Below, one piece after another: positions 26,435-35,304 of a DNA stretch of 64,000 nt. A program made the position numbers and the translations under genes. Origin of the DNA: Phycisphaerales bacterium (lineage in GTDB: Bacteria > Planctomycetota > Phycisphaerae > Phycisphaerales > UBA1924); NCBI GenBank assembly GCA_020849105.1, contig JADLGW010000030.1, forward strand, positions 1-64,000, in the 5' to 3' direction. The notes under the pieces are model-generated. The model ran no database searches and was not told where the DNA came from. It worked only from the letters and a program-made list of their open reading frames with translations. Numbering within the stretch: position 1 is the stretch's first letter; every line of letters begins with the position of its first letter.

Positions 26435-27641
26435 ACGCGATTCCCCACGGGCCTCCGGCACGCGCGGGCAGCGGATACCCGGAGCGCATAATCGCGCGCA
26501 ATCGCATCAGGTCGGAGAGTGGCGGCACGATGTCCTGTTGAGGCCAGCACTCGGGGAAGATGCATGCGAACACGGTGTGCTCGCCCGGGTGAAGTCGGCG
26601 TGATCGCTTCTGAAGAAGATTGAGCATGGACGCGACGCCGGGGTGAGATGGTCCGATTCGCCGAAGGAACAGCGCCGCGTAGGCGAAACCATCGAGGTCT
26701 TGATGACGCCGCTTCCGCTTGGTCTGCACCTCCAGGTGCTCGCACACCCGCGTGACCGCACGCTCGTCCCCATAGTTTGCAAAGGTGCGTAGCGCGTCGG
26801 AGCCAAGAGGAAGTGAATCGAACGCCCTGAGCAGGAGGTCAGTGGCTCCGGTCCCCTCGTAACTCGCCAGGATCTCGGCAGCGAGCCCCCGCTGTCCCGG
26901 TGGATACCCGGCGAATCGGCGGCGCAACTCGGCGAGTGTTGCCGGAAAGCAGATGCCCTCCCTCAGAAAGAGAGGTCGCAGAGCAATGGGCCAGGGGTAT
27001 GGTGGGTTGTTCTGCTCGAACGCGAACAAGAGGTCCTCCCAGCGCCACGGGTCGAGCCCCGCGAGGAGCATCTGTTCCTCGGTGCAACGCTCATCAGGGT
27101 CCGCGCTCAATCGGGCTCGTTGCGCGAGAACCCGTGAGTACTCGGCGCGGGTATAGCGGTCGCGGAGCGCGCCGATGGACGAATGCAGCAGCCGTGCGCC
27201 CCGCTTACGTTCCCTCCAGGTCGCCGGAGCGGGATCGTCCTTCGAGTGGGGAGGCCACATTATGTGCGTGGCCAGGTTCTGCTGCACGCCGAAGTCGAAG
27301 CGATCAGGCAGAAACGAATTCCGCTTGACAACCCAACTCGCTCCAAAGGTCGCAACCGCGACCCGGCGGGCGTGCAACTCCAGCGCGTCCACGAGTTCCC
27401 CTTGACCCAGTCGTCCGATCCGACCGCCGTCGTGCAGCAGCGCGGCGCCCCAGGACTCGAGTTCATCGAGGTCGCCGAACGAATCAGTGAGCGGGCGCTT
27501 GTCACGCCGGCGCGCCTGCACAAGACACTTGTGCAGACGGTCCCGCCATGCGCGATACCATTCGGCCGCCGCAGCCAACGATGGAAACCTGAGCGCGTTT
27601 TCCGCGGCACCGAGAGCAACTTTGAGACCATCCCGGGCCAT
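26424..27641 (-). CDS. Hypothetical protein, 405 residues
   Basis: No family recognised. From ATG 27641 the protein is soluble, with no signal peptide or membrane helix. It is rich in Arg, Leu and Trp, with helical stretches such as RFPSLAAAAEWYRAWRDRLHK (region) and repeats reminiscent of HEAT-type helices near LPLGSDALRTFANYGDERAV. Codon use looks less GC-biased than neighbours (more AT third positions), hinting at recent acquisition. TATCGT lies upstream on the minus strand. It is divergent from miaA with only five bases between starts, so one of the two starts may be wrong. A longer start at 27683 is possible. Confidence 0.6.
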   Translation of the reverse strand: MARDGLKVALGAAENALRFPSLAAAAEWYRAWRDRLHKCLVQARRRDKRPLTDSFGDLDELESWGAALLHDGGRIGRLGQGELVDALELHARRVAVATFGASWVVKRNSFLPDRFDFGVQQNLATHIMWPPHSKDDPAPATWRERKRGARLLHSSIGALRDRYTRAEYSRVLAQRARLSADPDERCTEEQMLLAGLDPWRWEDLLFAFEQNNPPYPWPIALRPLFLREGICFPATLAELRRRFAGYPPGQRGLAAEILASYEGTGATDLLLRAFDSLPLGSDALRTFANYGDERAVTRVCEHLEVQTKRKRRHQDLDGFAYAALFLRRIGPSHPGVASMLNLLQKRSRRLHPGEHTVFACIFPECWPQQDIVPPLSDLMRLRAIMRSGYPLPARAGGPWGIAFTD

Positions 27642-27646
27642 CCCGC

Positions 27647-28591
27647 GTGTCACGATACTCGAATGAGGCCATCCACCGGGCACCGGCCCCCTGCCGCTTC
27701 CCGATCATCGCCGGGCCCACGGCGGGCGGGAAGTCGGACCTGGCTGTTGAGATCGCGCTGCGGCTGGGCGGGGAGGTCGTGACGGCCGACGCCTTCCAGG
27801 TCTACCGCGGGATGGACATCGGCACCGCCAAGCCGACGATGGAGGAACGCCGCGGCGTGCCGCACCACCTGATCGACCTGGTCGAGCCGACCGAGCGGTT
27901 CACCGTCGCGCAGTGGCTGGGCCTGGCGGAGCGGGCGGTCGCGGACGTGCGCTCACGCGGGCGCGTGCCGGTCGTGGTCGGCGGGACGCACCTGTACGTG
28001 AAGGCCCTGCTCGACGGGCTCTTCGACGGGCCGGAGCCCGACCCGGCGCTGCGGGAATCGCTGCGGGCGCTGGGCTTGCCGGCGCTGAGGGAAGAACTCT
28101 CGCGCGTAGACCCGGCCGCCGCGACACGGATACACCCGGCGGACGAGCGGCGGACGATCCGGGCGCTGGAGGTCTTCCGGCAGACGGGTCGGGCGATCAC
28201 CGAGCACCAGTCGCAGTGGGACGCGCGCCCGCGGGAGGACGCCGTGCTCGTGACGCTGGAGTGGGACGCCGACGCGCTGAGCCGGCGGATCAACGCGCGG
28301 GTGCGGTCGATGATGGAACGGGGGCTGCTCGATGAGACCCGGCGCCTGGCGGGCACGCTCGGGCCGCAGGCGCGGGAGGCCCTGGGGTACAAGCAGTTGC
28401 TGCGGCACCTGTCCGGGGAGTGGACGCTGCCGGAGGCGGTGGAGCGGATCAAGATCGAGACGCGGCGCCTGGCGAAGAACCAGCGGACGTGGCTGCGACG
28501 GCTGCGGGCCGCGCCCGGTTCGGTGTGGATCAGCGGGACGGACCCCGTGGTGCGCCAGGCCGACCTTGTGGTGGCGGCGGTGGGGGGGTAG
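27647..28591 (+). CDS. miaA: tRNA dimethylallyltransferase
   Basis: 314 residues, usual size. P-loop IIAGPTAGGKSDLAVEIA (about 20-37), TADAFQVYRGMDIGTAKPT (the D-x-x-Q-x-Y-R/K substrate region), VVVGGTHLYVKALLDG and the C-terminal TRRLAKNQRTWLRR are classic MiaA features. It adds a dimethylallyl group to A37 of tRNAs reading UNN codons. GTG 27647 is the only plausible start ahead of the P-loop. Downstream gene is convergent. Confidence 0.94.
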   Translation: MSRYSNEAIHRAPAPCRFPIIAGPTAGGKSDLAVEIALRLGGEVVTADAFQVYRGMDIGTAKPTMEERRGVPHHLIDLVEPTERFTVAQWLGLAERAVADVRSRGRVPVVVGGTHLYVKALLDGLFDGPEPDPALRESLRALGLPALREELSRVDPAAATRIHPADERRTIRALEVFRQTGRAITEHQSQWDARPREDAVLVTLEWDADALSRRINARVRSMMERGLLDETRRLAGTLGPQAREALGYKQLLRHLSGEWTLPEAVERIKIETRRLAKNQRTWLRRLRAAPGSVWISGTDPVVRQADLVVAAVGG

Positions 28592-28605
28592 GCGGGCCGC
28601 CCGCG

Positions 28606-30480
28606 CTACCTGGTCCCGGCGAGTTTGCGCACAGACTGGTCGAAGTTCTTCACCATCCAGGCGTGCAGGCTGTAGACGATCACGATGTAGATGACGGCGC
28701 CGATCGCGGCCCCGGTCAGGGCCGCGATGCGGGCGCCGGACAGGTCGCCGCCGACCTGCTGGATGGTGTCGCGCATGCCGGAGGCGGGTTCCACCTCCGC
28801 GTAGAGCAGCGACGCGGGGGAGAGGCCAGAGAGCACCGGGCCAACCCAGGGCAGGCTCTCCCCGGAGTTCCAGCCGCACAGGCCGACGATCCCGGAGATG
28901 ACGCCGACGACGCCGACAGTGCCCACGACCGAGGCCAGCGTGCCCTTGCTCTTGAGGGACCAGTACATGCCCACCATGGCGCAGAAGGCGATGAACGGGA
29001 TCGTGACCACGGCCATGACCAGGCCCGCCTCAGCGAGCATGACCGGCACGGTGATCGCGGATGTCATTCCGGAGGGCGTCACGCTCATGGTCACGCCGCC
29101 CTTGCGCCCGATCCCGCCGAGGATGACGTAGACGCCCGCCAGCAGCAGCGTGCCCAGCGGCACAGCCAGCAGCGGCAGCAGGTAGGCGATCAGGCCGCGG
29201 AGTTTGCCGGTCAGGTACGCGCCGGCGGTGATCGGTGTGGTCAGGAGCAGGTCGAGGGTGCCGTCCTCGCGTTCCCGGCTGATCGAGGTCGCGGCCATGT
29301 TGACGGCCACGAGCGTGGTGACGGCGAGTTCACCCCACACCGTGGTCAGCAGGGCCAGTTGGAACTCGCCGTGCGTCATGGAGCCGCCGTGATACAGGGC
29401 GACGAGCGCGATCCCGAAGAGGCCGCCCGCCCCGATGAACGCCCACCGCGCCGCCATGCGCCCGAGCGTGGCGTTGCGGGCCGCGGCCTCGCGCCAGGCG
29501 ATCGGGTTGGTCCACACGGCGCGCGGGGCGCGGTGCTCCGACCCCGCGCTGCCCAGCCCGAACATGCGGCGGTACCAGGGGGCGTTGCTCTCGGCCCCGC
29601 CGCCGGCCAGCGCCAGGCCGCCGATGCGGACCGTAAACCCCGACGCCGCGATGAGCAGGACGGAGAGGATCGTGGAACCCATGACCCAGGTGCGCACCGG
29701 AGTCTCCAGGAACCAGGCGGCGACCCCTCGGTGCAGGCCCATCTCCGCAACCGGGTAGCCGGAGGGGTTGAGGAGGGCCCGCAGGGCGAGGAACGGATTG
29801 ATGGCCGTCATCCAGGTGACCCCGTCGCCACCCGGGCCGGCGCCGGCGCCGATGGTGGCCAGGTACCTGTCCACGCCGGCGGTGACGGCGACGTAACTGA
29901 CCACGGCGATGTAGAACGCAAAGACGGCCCGGCGCCCGACCATGCGGCTGACGGCCAGCGCGACCGCAATCGCGCCGACCAGCAGGGCGGCGGTCGCGGC
30001 GATCCCGTAACTGGCGAAGATGCTCCGGCCCGGCACGCCGCCGAAGTACTGCGTGAGCGCGAACAGCGGCAGGCTCGCCACGAGCAGCGCGAGGATGAAG
30101 AACAGGCGGCCGGTGAGGGTGCCGAGCACGATCTGGATTGAGGTGAGAGGGGTGGTCAGCAGGATGTCCCAGGTTCGGGGGCTGGCCTCCTGGGCGATGG
30201 CCCCGGCCATGAACACGGGGGCGAGCACGCAGATGAGGGCGATCTGGAGGTAGGCGATCCAGATGAAACTGCTGGCCCCCGCCTGGGCCAGGTCGCGGTA
30301 GGACATCGCCCCCGATTGGGTGTTGAAGACCAGCACCCAGAGAAGGACGACGATCAGGACGGCCAGGTACGCCGCCCGTACATACAGGTGCCGGACCCGC
30401 CGGGACCCGTTCTGGACCAGGCGGACCGCAATCGGGTTCGTGGGGCCGAGGCGCAGGAGCCAGCGGAGGATGACCGGCAT
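28606..30480 (-). CDS. ABC-2 type transporter permease
   Basis: 624 residues with around twelve hydrophobic segments in two similar halves. Each half has the ABC-2 pattern of an initial helix followed by a cytosolic segment like ASPRTWDILLTTPLTSIQIVLG or REDGTLDLLLTTPITAGAYLTG, so it is an internally duplicated permease. No ATPase gene is adjacent, and the cargo is unknown. ATG 30480 is preceded by TAGACT (minus strand, 30486-30491) five bases upstream, suggesting a leaderless mRNA. Reading further upstream gives no transporter similarity. Confidence 0.85.
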   Translation of the reverse strand: MPVILRWLLRLGPTNPIAVRLVQNGSRRVRHLYVRAAYLAVLIVVLLWVLVFNTQSGAMSYRDLAQAGASSFIWIAYLQIALICVLAPVFMAGAIAQEASPRTWDILLTTPLTSIQIVLGTLTGRLFFILALLVASLPLFALTQYFGGVPGRSIFASYGIAATAALLVGAIAVALAVSRMVGRRAVFAFYIAVVSYVAVTAGVDRYLATIGAGAGPGGDGVTWMTAINPFLALRALLNPSGYPVAEMGLHRGVAAWFLETPVRTWVMGSTILSVLLIAASGFTVRIGGLALAGGGAESNAPWYRRMFGLGSAGSEHRAPRAVWTNPIAWREAAARNATLGRMAARWAFIGAGGLFGIALVALYHGGSMTHGEFQLALLTTVWGELAVTTLVAVNMAATSISREREDGTLDLLLTTPITAGAYLTGKLRGLIAYLLPLLAVPLGTLLLAGVYVILGGIGRKGGVTMSVTPSGMTSAITVPVMLAEAGLVMAVVTIPFIAFCAMVGMYWSLKSKGTLASVVGTVGVVGVISGIVGLCGWNSGESLPWVGPVLSGLSPASLLYAEVEPASGMRDTIQQVGGDLSGARIAALTGAAIGAVIYIVIVYSLHAWMVKNFDQSVRKLAGTR

Positions 30481-30531
30481 GGGGAAGTCTACCGGCGGGG
30501 TGCGGCCCAAGAAGAAAAACCGGGCGGGGGC

Positions 30532-30559
30532 TTGACGGGGCGGGGGGAGGCAGTAGACT
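30532..30559 (+). promoter_or_regulatory. Sigma-70-like promoter of the PEP-CTERM-like gene at 30672
   Basis: TTGACG (30532-30537), 16-bp spacer, TAGACT (30554-30559). The leader of about 105 nt contains the hairpin TCCGAC-GCGT-GTCGGA and ends in CGGAGGA as ribosome-binding site. Confidence 0.65.
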
Positions 30560-30671
30560 GGGGTCGGAGAGACAAGCGCGGCAAACTGAGGAGGGCTGTC
30601 GATTCCGACGCGTGTCGGACGCAGCCGCGAAGGGCCCCGGGCTGCACACCCGTCCCTTACCGGAGGATGAG

Positions 30672-31622
30672 ATGAAGAGCACCATCGTTGCGTGCGTGGC
30701 GTTTGCGGGCCTGGCTTCCGCGGCATCTGCGCAGATTTTCCCCGAGGTCGAGGACAACGGGTCCAAGGCCGCCGCCAACGCCTTCGTGATGCAGGACGGT
30801 TCGGTCCTCCGCGGCATCGCGGCCGGCAGCGACCTCGACTACTTCCGCGTGACGAACACGGCGCGGCCGCTGGCGATCTACCGGCACCGCCTGATCCTGA
30901 CCTCCGACATCGCGGGCCACACCGCGACGCTCCGCGGCCTGTCGCAGTCCGACGGCGGCGCGGGCGTCGGCGGCGTCATCAACCAGAACACGGATATCGC
31001 GTTCCAGTCCAGCGTCATCCTTCCCGGCGGCACGTCGCGGATGAACCAGTGGTACGGGTTTGGCAAGGGTGAATCGCTGTTCTACCGCGTGGCCGGCACC
31101 GCCGACACCACGGCCATGTACAACGCGACCCTCGTGACCGACACCGTGGAGGTGACGAACCTGGGCAACTACCAGCCCGGGCATATCACGCTCTCCTCGG
31201 TCAACATGGGGCACAACACCGACACGGATCTCTGGGTCTACGACGGCAACCTGAACGCCATCGCCGGCTACGGCAATGACGACACGACGGACCCGAATAC
31301 GTCCGTCCAGTCGTTTCTGAACCGGGTGTACGCCCCCGGCACCTACTACATTGCGATCTCCGACTACAACACGGCCAACAACCTCGCCTCGCCCGGCGAT
31401 GACGACTTCCGCACCGGAGACGTGCTGGACTTCCCGGACATCATCGCGAACTCGTCCTCGGCCGCCGGGGTCAACCTGGGCTTCCAGATCTACAACGACT
31501 CCCTGCCGTTCAAGGATGGAGCGTTCGACGTGTGGTGGGGCCGGTTCACCGTCGTCCCCGCGCCGGGCTCGCTCGCTCTGCTCGGCCTCGGCGGCCTGCT
31601 GGCCGCTCGCCGTCGGCGTTGA
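30672..31622 (+). CDS. Secreted PEP-CTERM-like protein
   Basis: 316 residues. Signal peptide MKSTIVACVAFAGLASAASAQ; the mature part resembles pre-peptidase-type or DVUA0089-like beta-sandwich proteins (DLDYFRVTNT, DTDLWVYDGNLNAIAGYGND, APGTYYIAISDYN). The C-terminus VPAPGSLALLGLGG followed by LLAARRRR is a PEP-CTERM-like sorting tag: a short Pro motif, a membrane helix and an Arg tail, read by exosortases in other bacteria. No exosortase is in the window. Shine-Dalgarno GGAGG five bases before ATG 30672. Probably exported to the cell surface or matrix; activity unknown. Confidence 0.85.
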   Translation: MKSTIVACVAFAGLASAASAQIFPEVEDNGSKAAANAFVMQDGSVLRGIAAGSDLDYFRVTNTARPLAIYRHRLILTSDIAGHTATLRGLSQSDGGAGVGGVINQNTDIAFQSSVILPGGTSRMNQWYGFGKGESLFYRVAGTADTTAMYNATLVTDTVEVTNLGNYQPGHITLSSVNMGHNTDTDLWVYDGNLNAIAGYGNDDTTDPNTSVQSFLNRVYAPGTYYIAISDYNTANNLASPGDDDFRTGDVLDFPDIIANSSSAAGVNLGFQIYNDSLPFKDGAFDVWWGRFTVVPAPGSLALLGLGGLLAARRRR

Positions 31623-31637
31623 TCGACACGAAAGCCG

Positions 31638-31662
31638 GGGCCCGGGTCGCCGGGCCCTTTTT
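31638..31662 (+). terminator. Rho-independent terminator
   Basis: GGGCCCGG (31638-31645), loop GTCG, CCGGGCCC (31650-31657), then TTTTT. It closes the PEP-CTERM-like transcript and overlaps the 3' end of the opposing sulfotransferase gene. Confidence 0.88.
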
Positions 31663-32231
31663 CATGCGCCGCGGTTGCGGTACAGGGCCGGATCGACCGC
31701 CGCGGCCATGACCGCCGGGTCGCCCCTTCCAATGAACCCGGCGAGGCGCTGCGCCTCGACCAGCGGGGCCGCGACCACCCGCGCGTAATCCGCATCCAGC
31801 ACCCGGAAGCACGCGTGCGCCTCCAGGTGACGACGGACCTGTGCCATCTGGGCCCCGTAGGCCCGGCCAAGAGCGTCCGGCGCGGCGGGCGTCTTGCCCG
31901 CCCGGGCCAGCATCTTGCGCTGTGACTCGAGGACTTCTCTCAGGTCGCGGTGCATCATGATCACCGCGTACGGCCGGTCTACGGGCAGGTCCATCAGCAG
32001 CAGATGCACCATCTTGACGACGCGCCCCGGGGCCGCGACCAGCCAGGACGGATCTCGCCGGGTGCTCTTCACCGCCTCGTACTCGAAATAGCCGTGGGGG
32101 TTGTCCGGGTCCGCCGCCCGCAGCCCATCCGTCAGCGGTTCAACCCCCGAAGCCGTAACCATCCGCATCATCATGGAGGTTCCGGACCGCGGCAGGCCGG
32201 AGACGACGAAGATTTCAGCCTGTGGCGGCAC
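31662..32231 (-). CDS. Sulfotransferase-like P-loop protein
   Basis: 189 residues. VVSGLPRSGTSMMMRM (about 9-24) is the 5'-PSB loop that binds PAPS in sulfotransferases; YAVIMMHRDLREVLESQRKML (region ~85-105) is the 3'-PB region with the conserved R..R/S. The short length is typical of bacterial stand-alone sulfotransferase-family proteins. Acceptor unknown. GTG 32231 has TACCCT (minus strand, 32238-32243) six bases upstream, a leaderless pattern. Confidence 0.82.
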   Translation of the reverse strand: MPPQAEIFVVSGLPRSGTSMMMRMVTASGVEPLTDGLRAADPDNPHGYFEYEAVKSTRRDPSWLVAAPGRVVKMVHLLLMDLPVDRPYAVIMMHRDLREVLESQRKMLARAGKTPAAPDALGRAYGAQMAQVRRHLEAHACFRVLDADYARVVAAPLVEAQRLAGFIGRGDPAVMAAAVDPALYRNRGA

Positions 32232-32376
32232 GCGAAGAGGGTACCGGCTGCGGCCGTCCCTGCCAGAACACCCAAGTTCACATTTCTGGAATCCGGGGTC
32301 GTTCGATGCCTGTCAACCTGGGCTGGTCATGGCCCCGTACCGCCCAAAAATAGTTGAATTTCTGCCGGTGTACCCC

Positions 32377-32404
32377 TTGCGGTTTGTACCGGACAGGGTA
32401 CTCT
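32377..32404 (+). promoter_or_regulatory. Sigma-70-like promoter of the second PEP-CTERM-like gene
   Basis: TTGCGG (32377-32382), 16-bp spacer, TACTCT (32399-32404), giving a leader of about 110 nt before ATG 32522. The arrangement matches that at 30532-30559. The 290-bp gap from 32232 otherwise shows no gene. Confidence 0.5.
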
Positions 32405-32521
32405 CCACGCCGGACCCGAAAGGGTCAAGAGACAAGAACGCCCGGGGTATGTGGCCCCGGGAGGAAGAACAGGCGTAGCGGCGGTCGCCGCGTGTCCGTA
32501 GGAAGAGAGAAAGGAAACAAG

Positions 32522-33139
32522 ATGATTCAGTCGCTCAAGTCCCGCCTGGACAGGCACTTCGTGGCCTGCTCCGCCGCCGCCGCCGCGGCCGCCATCGGCG
32601 CCGTGCAGACCGCCGACGCGTCCATCGTGTACAGCGGGGCCGTCAACCTCCCGATCGCGGCCACCACGAACGGGTTGTACATCAATGTTGTCACCGGCCT
32701 GATCAACGAGCCCGGCAACACGTCCGGCAGCAGTGTCGCGGGTTGGGACCTCAACTTCTGGGGCTCCAGTTCCCTGAACTTCTTCAACCCGGGCGCGCCG
32801 GCCGGCGGCGTGTACTCCACGGTTGGCGGTGCAGTTGCCATGTACACCGGCGGCGAACTGATCAACGCGTCGAACACCTGGGGCACCACGAACACGAACT
32901 GGAATCCCACGGGGACCGGGTTCGTCGGCTTCCGTTTCCAGAATGAGGCCAACGGGAACCAGGTGCACTACGGCTGGGCGCAGATCATCAACAACGGCAC
33001 GAGCGATCGTCGCCTGGTTGACTTCGCCTACGAGGACGTCGCGGGCGTCGAGATCGCGGTCGGCGCGGTCCCGGCTCCGGGCTCCCTCGCCCTGCTCGCC
33101 CTCGGCGGCATGGGCCTGCTGGGCCGTCGGCGCAAGTAA
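32522..33139 (+). CDS. Secreted PEP-CTERM-like protein
   Basis: 205 residues. Signal region MIQSLKSRLDRHFVACSAAAAAAAIGAVQTADA, then a single domain typical of PEP-CTERM proteins: GFVGFRFQNEANGNQVHYGWAQI and FAYEDVAGVEIAVG. The C-terminus VPAPGSLALLALGGMGLLG followed by RRRK is the sorting tag. AAAGGAAACAAG precedes ATG 32522 as a ribosome-binding site. Expected at the cell surface or in extracellular matrix; no enzymatic motif seen. Confidence 0.85.
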   Translation: MIQSLKSRLDRHFVACSAAAAAAAIGAVQTADASIVYSGAVNLPIAATTNGLYINVVTGLINEPGNTSGSSVAGWDLNFWGSSSLNFFNPGAPAGGVYSTVGGAVAMYTGGELINASNTWGTTNTNWNPTGTGFVGFRFQNEANGNQVHYGWAQIINNGTSDRRLVDFAYEDVAGVEIAVGAVPAPGSLALLALGGMGLLGRRRK

Positions 33140-33165
33140 TCCGTTTCGTTCCTGACCAACGAGCG

Positions 33166-33196
33166 GGGGCGGCCACGGCCGCCCCTGTTTGTTTTT
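33166..33196 (+). terminator. Rho-independent terminator
   Basis: GGGGCGGC (33166-33173), loop CACG, GCCGCCCC (33178-33185), then TGTTTGTTTTT. It ends the second PEP-CTERM-like transcript just before the phosphodiesterase-TPR gene. Confidence 0.88.
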
Positions 33197-33216
33197 GACG
33201 CGGGTAGCATCCGCCC

Positions 33217-35304
33217 ATGCCCGAGCGAACCGCCCCGCGCATCCTGATCGTCGGTTGGGATGCCGCGGACTGGAAGATCATCGACCCGCTGCTCGCCGCC
33301 GGGCGCACGCCCCACCTGGCCGGGCTGATCGCCCGCGGGGTGCGGGGCGACCTGTCCACACTCCAGCCGATGCTCTCGCCGCTCCTGTGGACCTCGATCG
33401 CCACGGGGAAGACGCCCGACAAGCACGGCATCCTGAACTTCGTGGAGCCGGAGCCCGCGGGGGGCCTGCGGGTCGCCACGAGCACGACGCGGCGGGTGAA
33501 GGCCCTGTGGAACATCCTGACGCAGGCCGGGCGGCGCACCGATGTCGTGGGCTGGTACGCCACCCACCCGGCCGAGCCGATCGCCGGCACCATCGTGTCC
33601 AACCTGTTCCAGGAGGGCGCACCGCCCGCGCCGGATGCCGCCTGGCCGCCCGTCCCCGGCGCGGTCCACCCGCCCGCGTCCGCGGCCGGGGTTGCGGAAC
33701 TGCGGATGCACCCGGGCGAGGTGACCGCCGCGGAACTGCTGGCGCTGGCCCCGCGCCTCCGCGAGATGGATCCGAGGGACCGGCGCGTGCAACTGCTGGC
33801 CCGCCTGGTCGCTCAGTCGGCGTCCATCCAGAACGCCGCAACGACGCTGCTGGAGCGGCAGCCCGCCGACTGCACGATGGTGTTCTTCGAGACGATCGAC
33901 GTGGCCGGGCACCACTTCATGCAGCACCACCCGCCGCGGATGCCGCACGTCAGCGCGCACGACTACGACGTGTTCAGCGCCGTCATGCCCGCGGTCTACG
34001 AGTTCCAGGACCTGATGCTGGGGAGGTTGCTGGAACTGGCCGGGCCGGACGCGGCCGTGATCCTGCTGTCCGACCACGGGTTCCACAGCGACCACCTGAG
34101 GCCCGCGGTCTCGCCGTCGCCCGACGACGCGATGGCGGCGATGGACGCGACGTGGCACCGTCCGCTGGGCGTGCTGGTGATGGCGGGCCCGGGGATCAAG
34201 CGCGGCGACCGGGTGTACGGGGCGAACATCCTGGACATCACGCCGACGGCGCTGACGCTGCTGGGGCTGCCCGTCGGGGCGGACATGGACGGGCGCGTGC
34301 TGGTGGAGGCCTTTGAGCACGAGCCGCGGGTCGAGCGCGTGTTCTCGTGGGATGCGCTCGAGGGCGAGGCCGGGATGCACCCGCCGGACCTGCGGGTGGA
34401 CCCGGTGGAGGCCGCGGGCGCCATGCAGCAGTTGGTGGACCTGGGCTACCTCGCGGCGCCCGCGGGCGACGCGCCGCGGCAACTGGAGTTGCTCGCGCGG
34501 GAGACGAGGTTCAACCTGGCCGTGGTGCTGATGACGACGCGGCGCGTGGGCGAGTCGATCCCGATCTGGGAGGAACTGGCGGCCGCCGTGCCCAACGAGC
34601 CGAGGTATGTGCTGAACCTGGCGCAGTGCTACCACAATGTCGGGCGCTACGGCGAGTCGCGGGAGGTGCTGGCGCGGTTCCTGGAGGCCCACCCGGGGCA
34701 CGCCGACGCGCGCATCCACCTCGGGGCTGCGCTGTTCGCGGAGGGGCGGCTGGAGGAGGCCGGGGGCGTGCTGGAGCAACTGGAGCGGGAGACGCCGGGG
34801 CGCGTGGACCTGGACACGATGCTCGGGATGGTGTACGTGTTCCTGAAACGCTACGGCGACGCGCACCGCGTGTTCACGCGGGCGGCGGCCACCGACCCGC
34901 ACGACGCCAGGGCCCATCACGGGCTGGCGCTGGTGGCGCTCAGCACGGGCAGGTACGAGCCCGCGGCCGAGCACTGCCTGGCGGCCCTGGACCTGCAGCA
35001 CTTCTACCCCGATGCGCACTACACGCTGGGCGTGGCGCTCACCTGGCTGGGGGAGCATCGGCACGCGATCCGCTCGTTCCAGGTCGCGGTGTCGATGCAG
35101 CCGGGGATGATCGATGCCCACCGGTACCTGGCGTCGCTCTACCGGCACCTGGGGGACCGCGAGAACGCCCCGCGCCACCGCGACATCGCCCAGCGCCTGA
35201 TGGACGACCGCGCCGCCGGGCAGACGAGCCCCGAGCACTTCATGCGCAGCGCCCCGATGGGCCCGCAGGACTGGGAGGCGTCGCTCGGTCTGGGCCCGGG
35301 GTGA
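33217..35304 (+). CDS. Alkaline-phosphatase-superfamily phosphodiesterase with C-terminal TPR repeats
   Basis: 695 residues. The N-terminal two thirds are a type I phosphodiesterase/nucleotide pyrophosphatase-like domain: ILIVGWDAADWKIIDPLL with a metal Asp, SPLLWTSIATGKTPDKHGI with the Thr/Ser nucleophile region, and VILLSDHGFHSDH with the second metal site. From about residue 430, at least five TPR-type helical repeats follow (VGESIPIWEELAAAVPNEPRYVLNLAQCY region, then similar 34-residue units). No signal peptide. ATG 33217 has TAGCAT six bases upstream (leaderless). Its stop overlaps the next start (GTGATG). Substrate unknown. Confidence 0.88.
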   Translation: MPERTAPRILIVGWDAADWKIIDPLLAAGRTPHLAGLIARGVRGDLSTLQPMLSPLLWTSIATGKTPDKHGILNFVEPEPAGGLRVATSTTRRVKALWNILTQAGRRTDVVGWYATHPAEPIAGTIVSNLFQEGAPPAPDAAWPPVPGAVHPPASAAGVAELRMHPGEVTAAELLALAPRLREMDPRDRRVQLLARLVAQSASIQNAATTLLERQPADCTMVFFETIDVAGHHFMQHHPPRMPHVSAHDYDVFSAVMPAVYEFQDLMLGRLLELAGPDAAVILLSDHGFHSDHLRPAVSPSPDDAMAAMDATWHRPLGVLVMAGPGIKRGDRVYGANILDITPTALTLLGLPVGADMDGRVLVEAFEHEPRVERVFSWDALEGEAGMHPPDLRVDPVEAAGAMQQLVDLGYLAAPAGDAPRQLELLARETRFNLAVVLMTTRRVGESIPIWEELAAAVPNEPRYVLNLAQCYHNVGRYGESREVLARFLEAHPGHADARIHLGAALFAEGRLEEAGGVLEQLERETPGRVDLDTMLGMVYVFLKRYGDAHRVFTRAAATDPHDARAHHGLALVALSTGRYEPAAEHCLAALDLQHFYPDAHYTLGVALTWLGEHRHAIRSFQVAVSMQPGMIDAHRYLASLYRHLGDRENAPRHRDIAQRLMDDRAAGQTSPEHFMRSAPMGPQDWEASLGLGPG

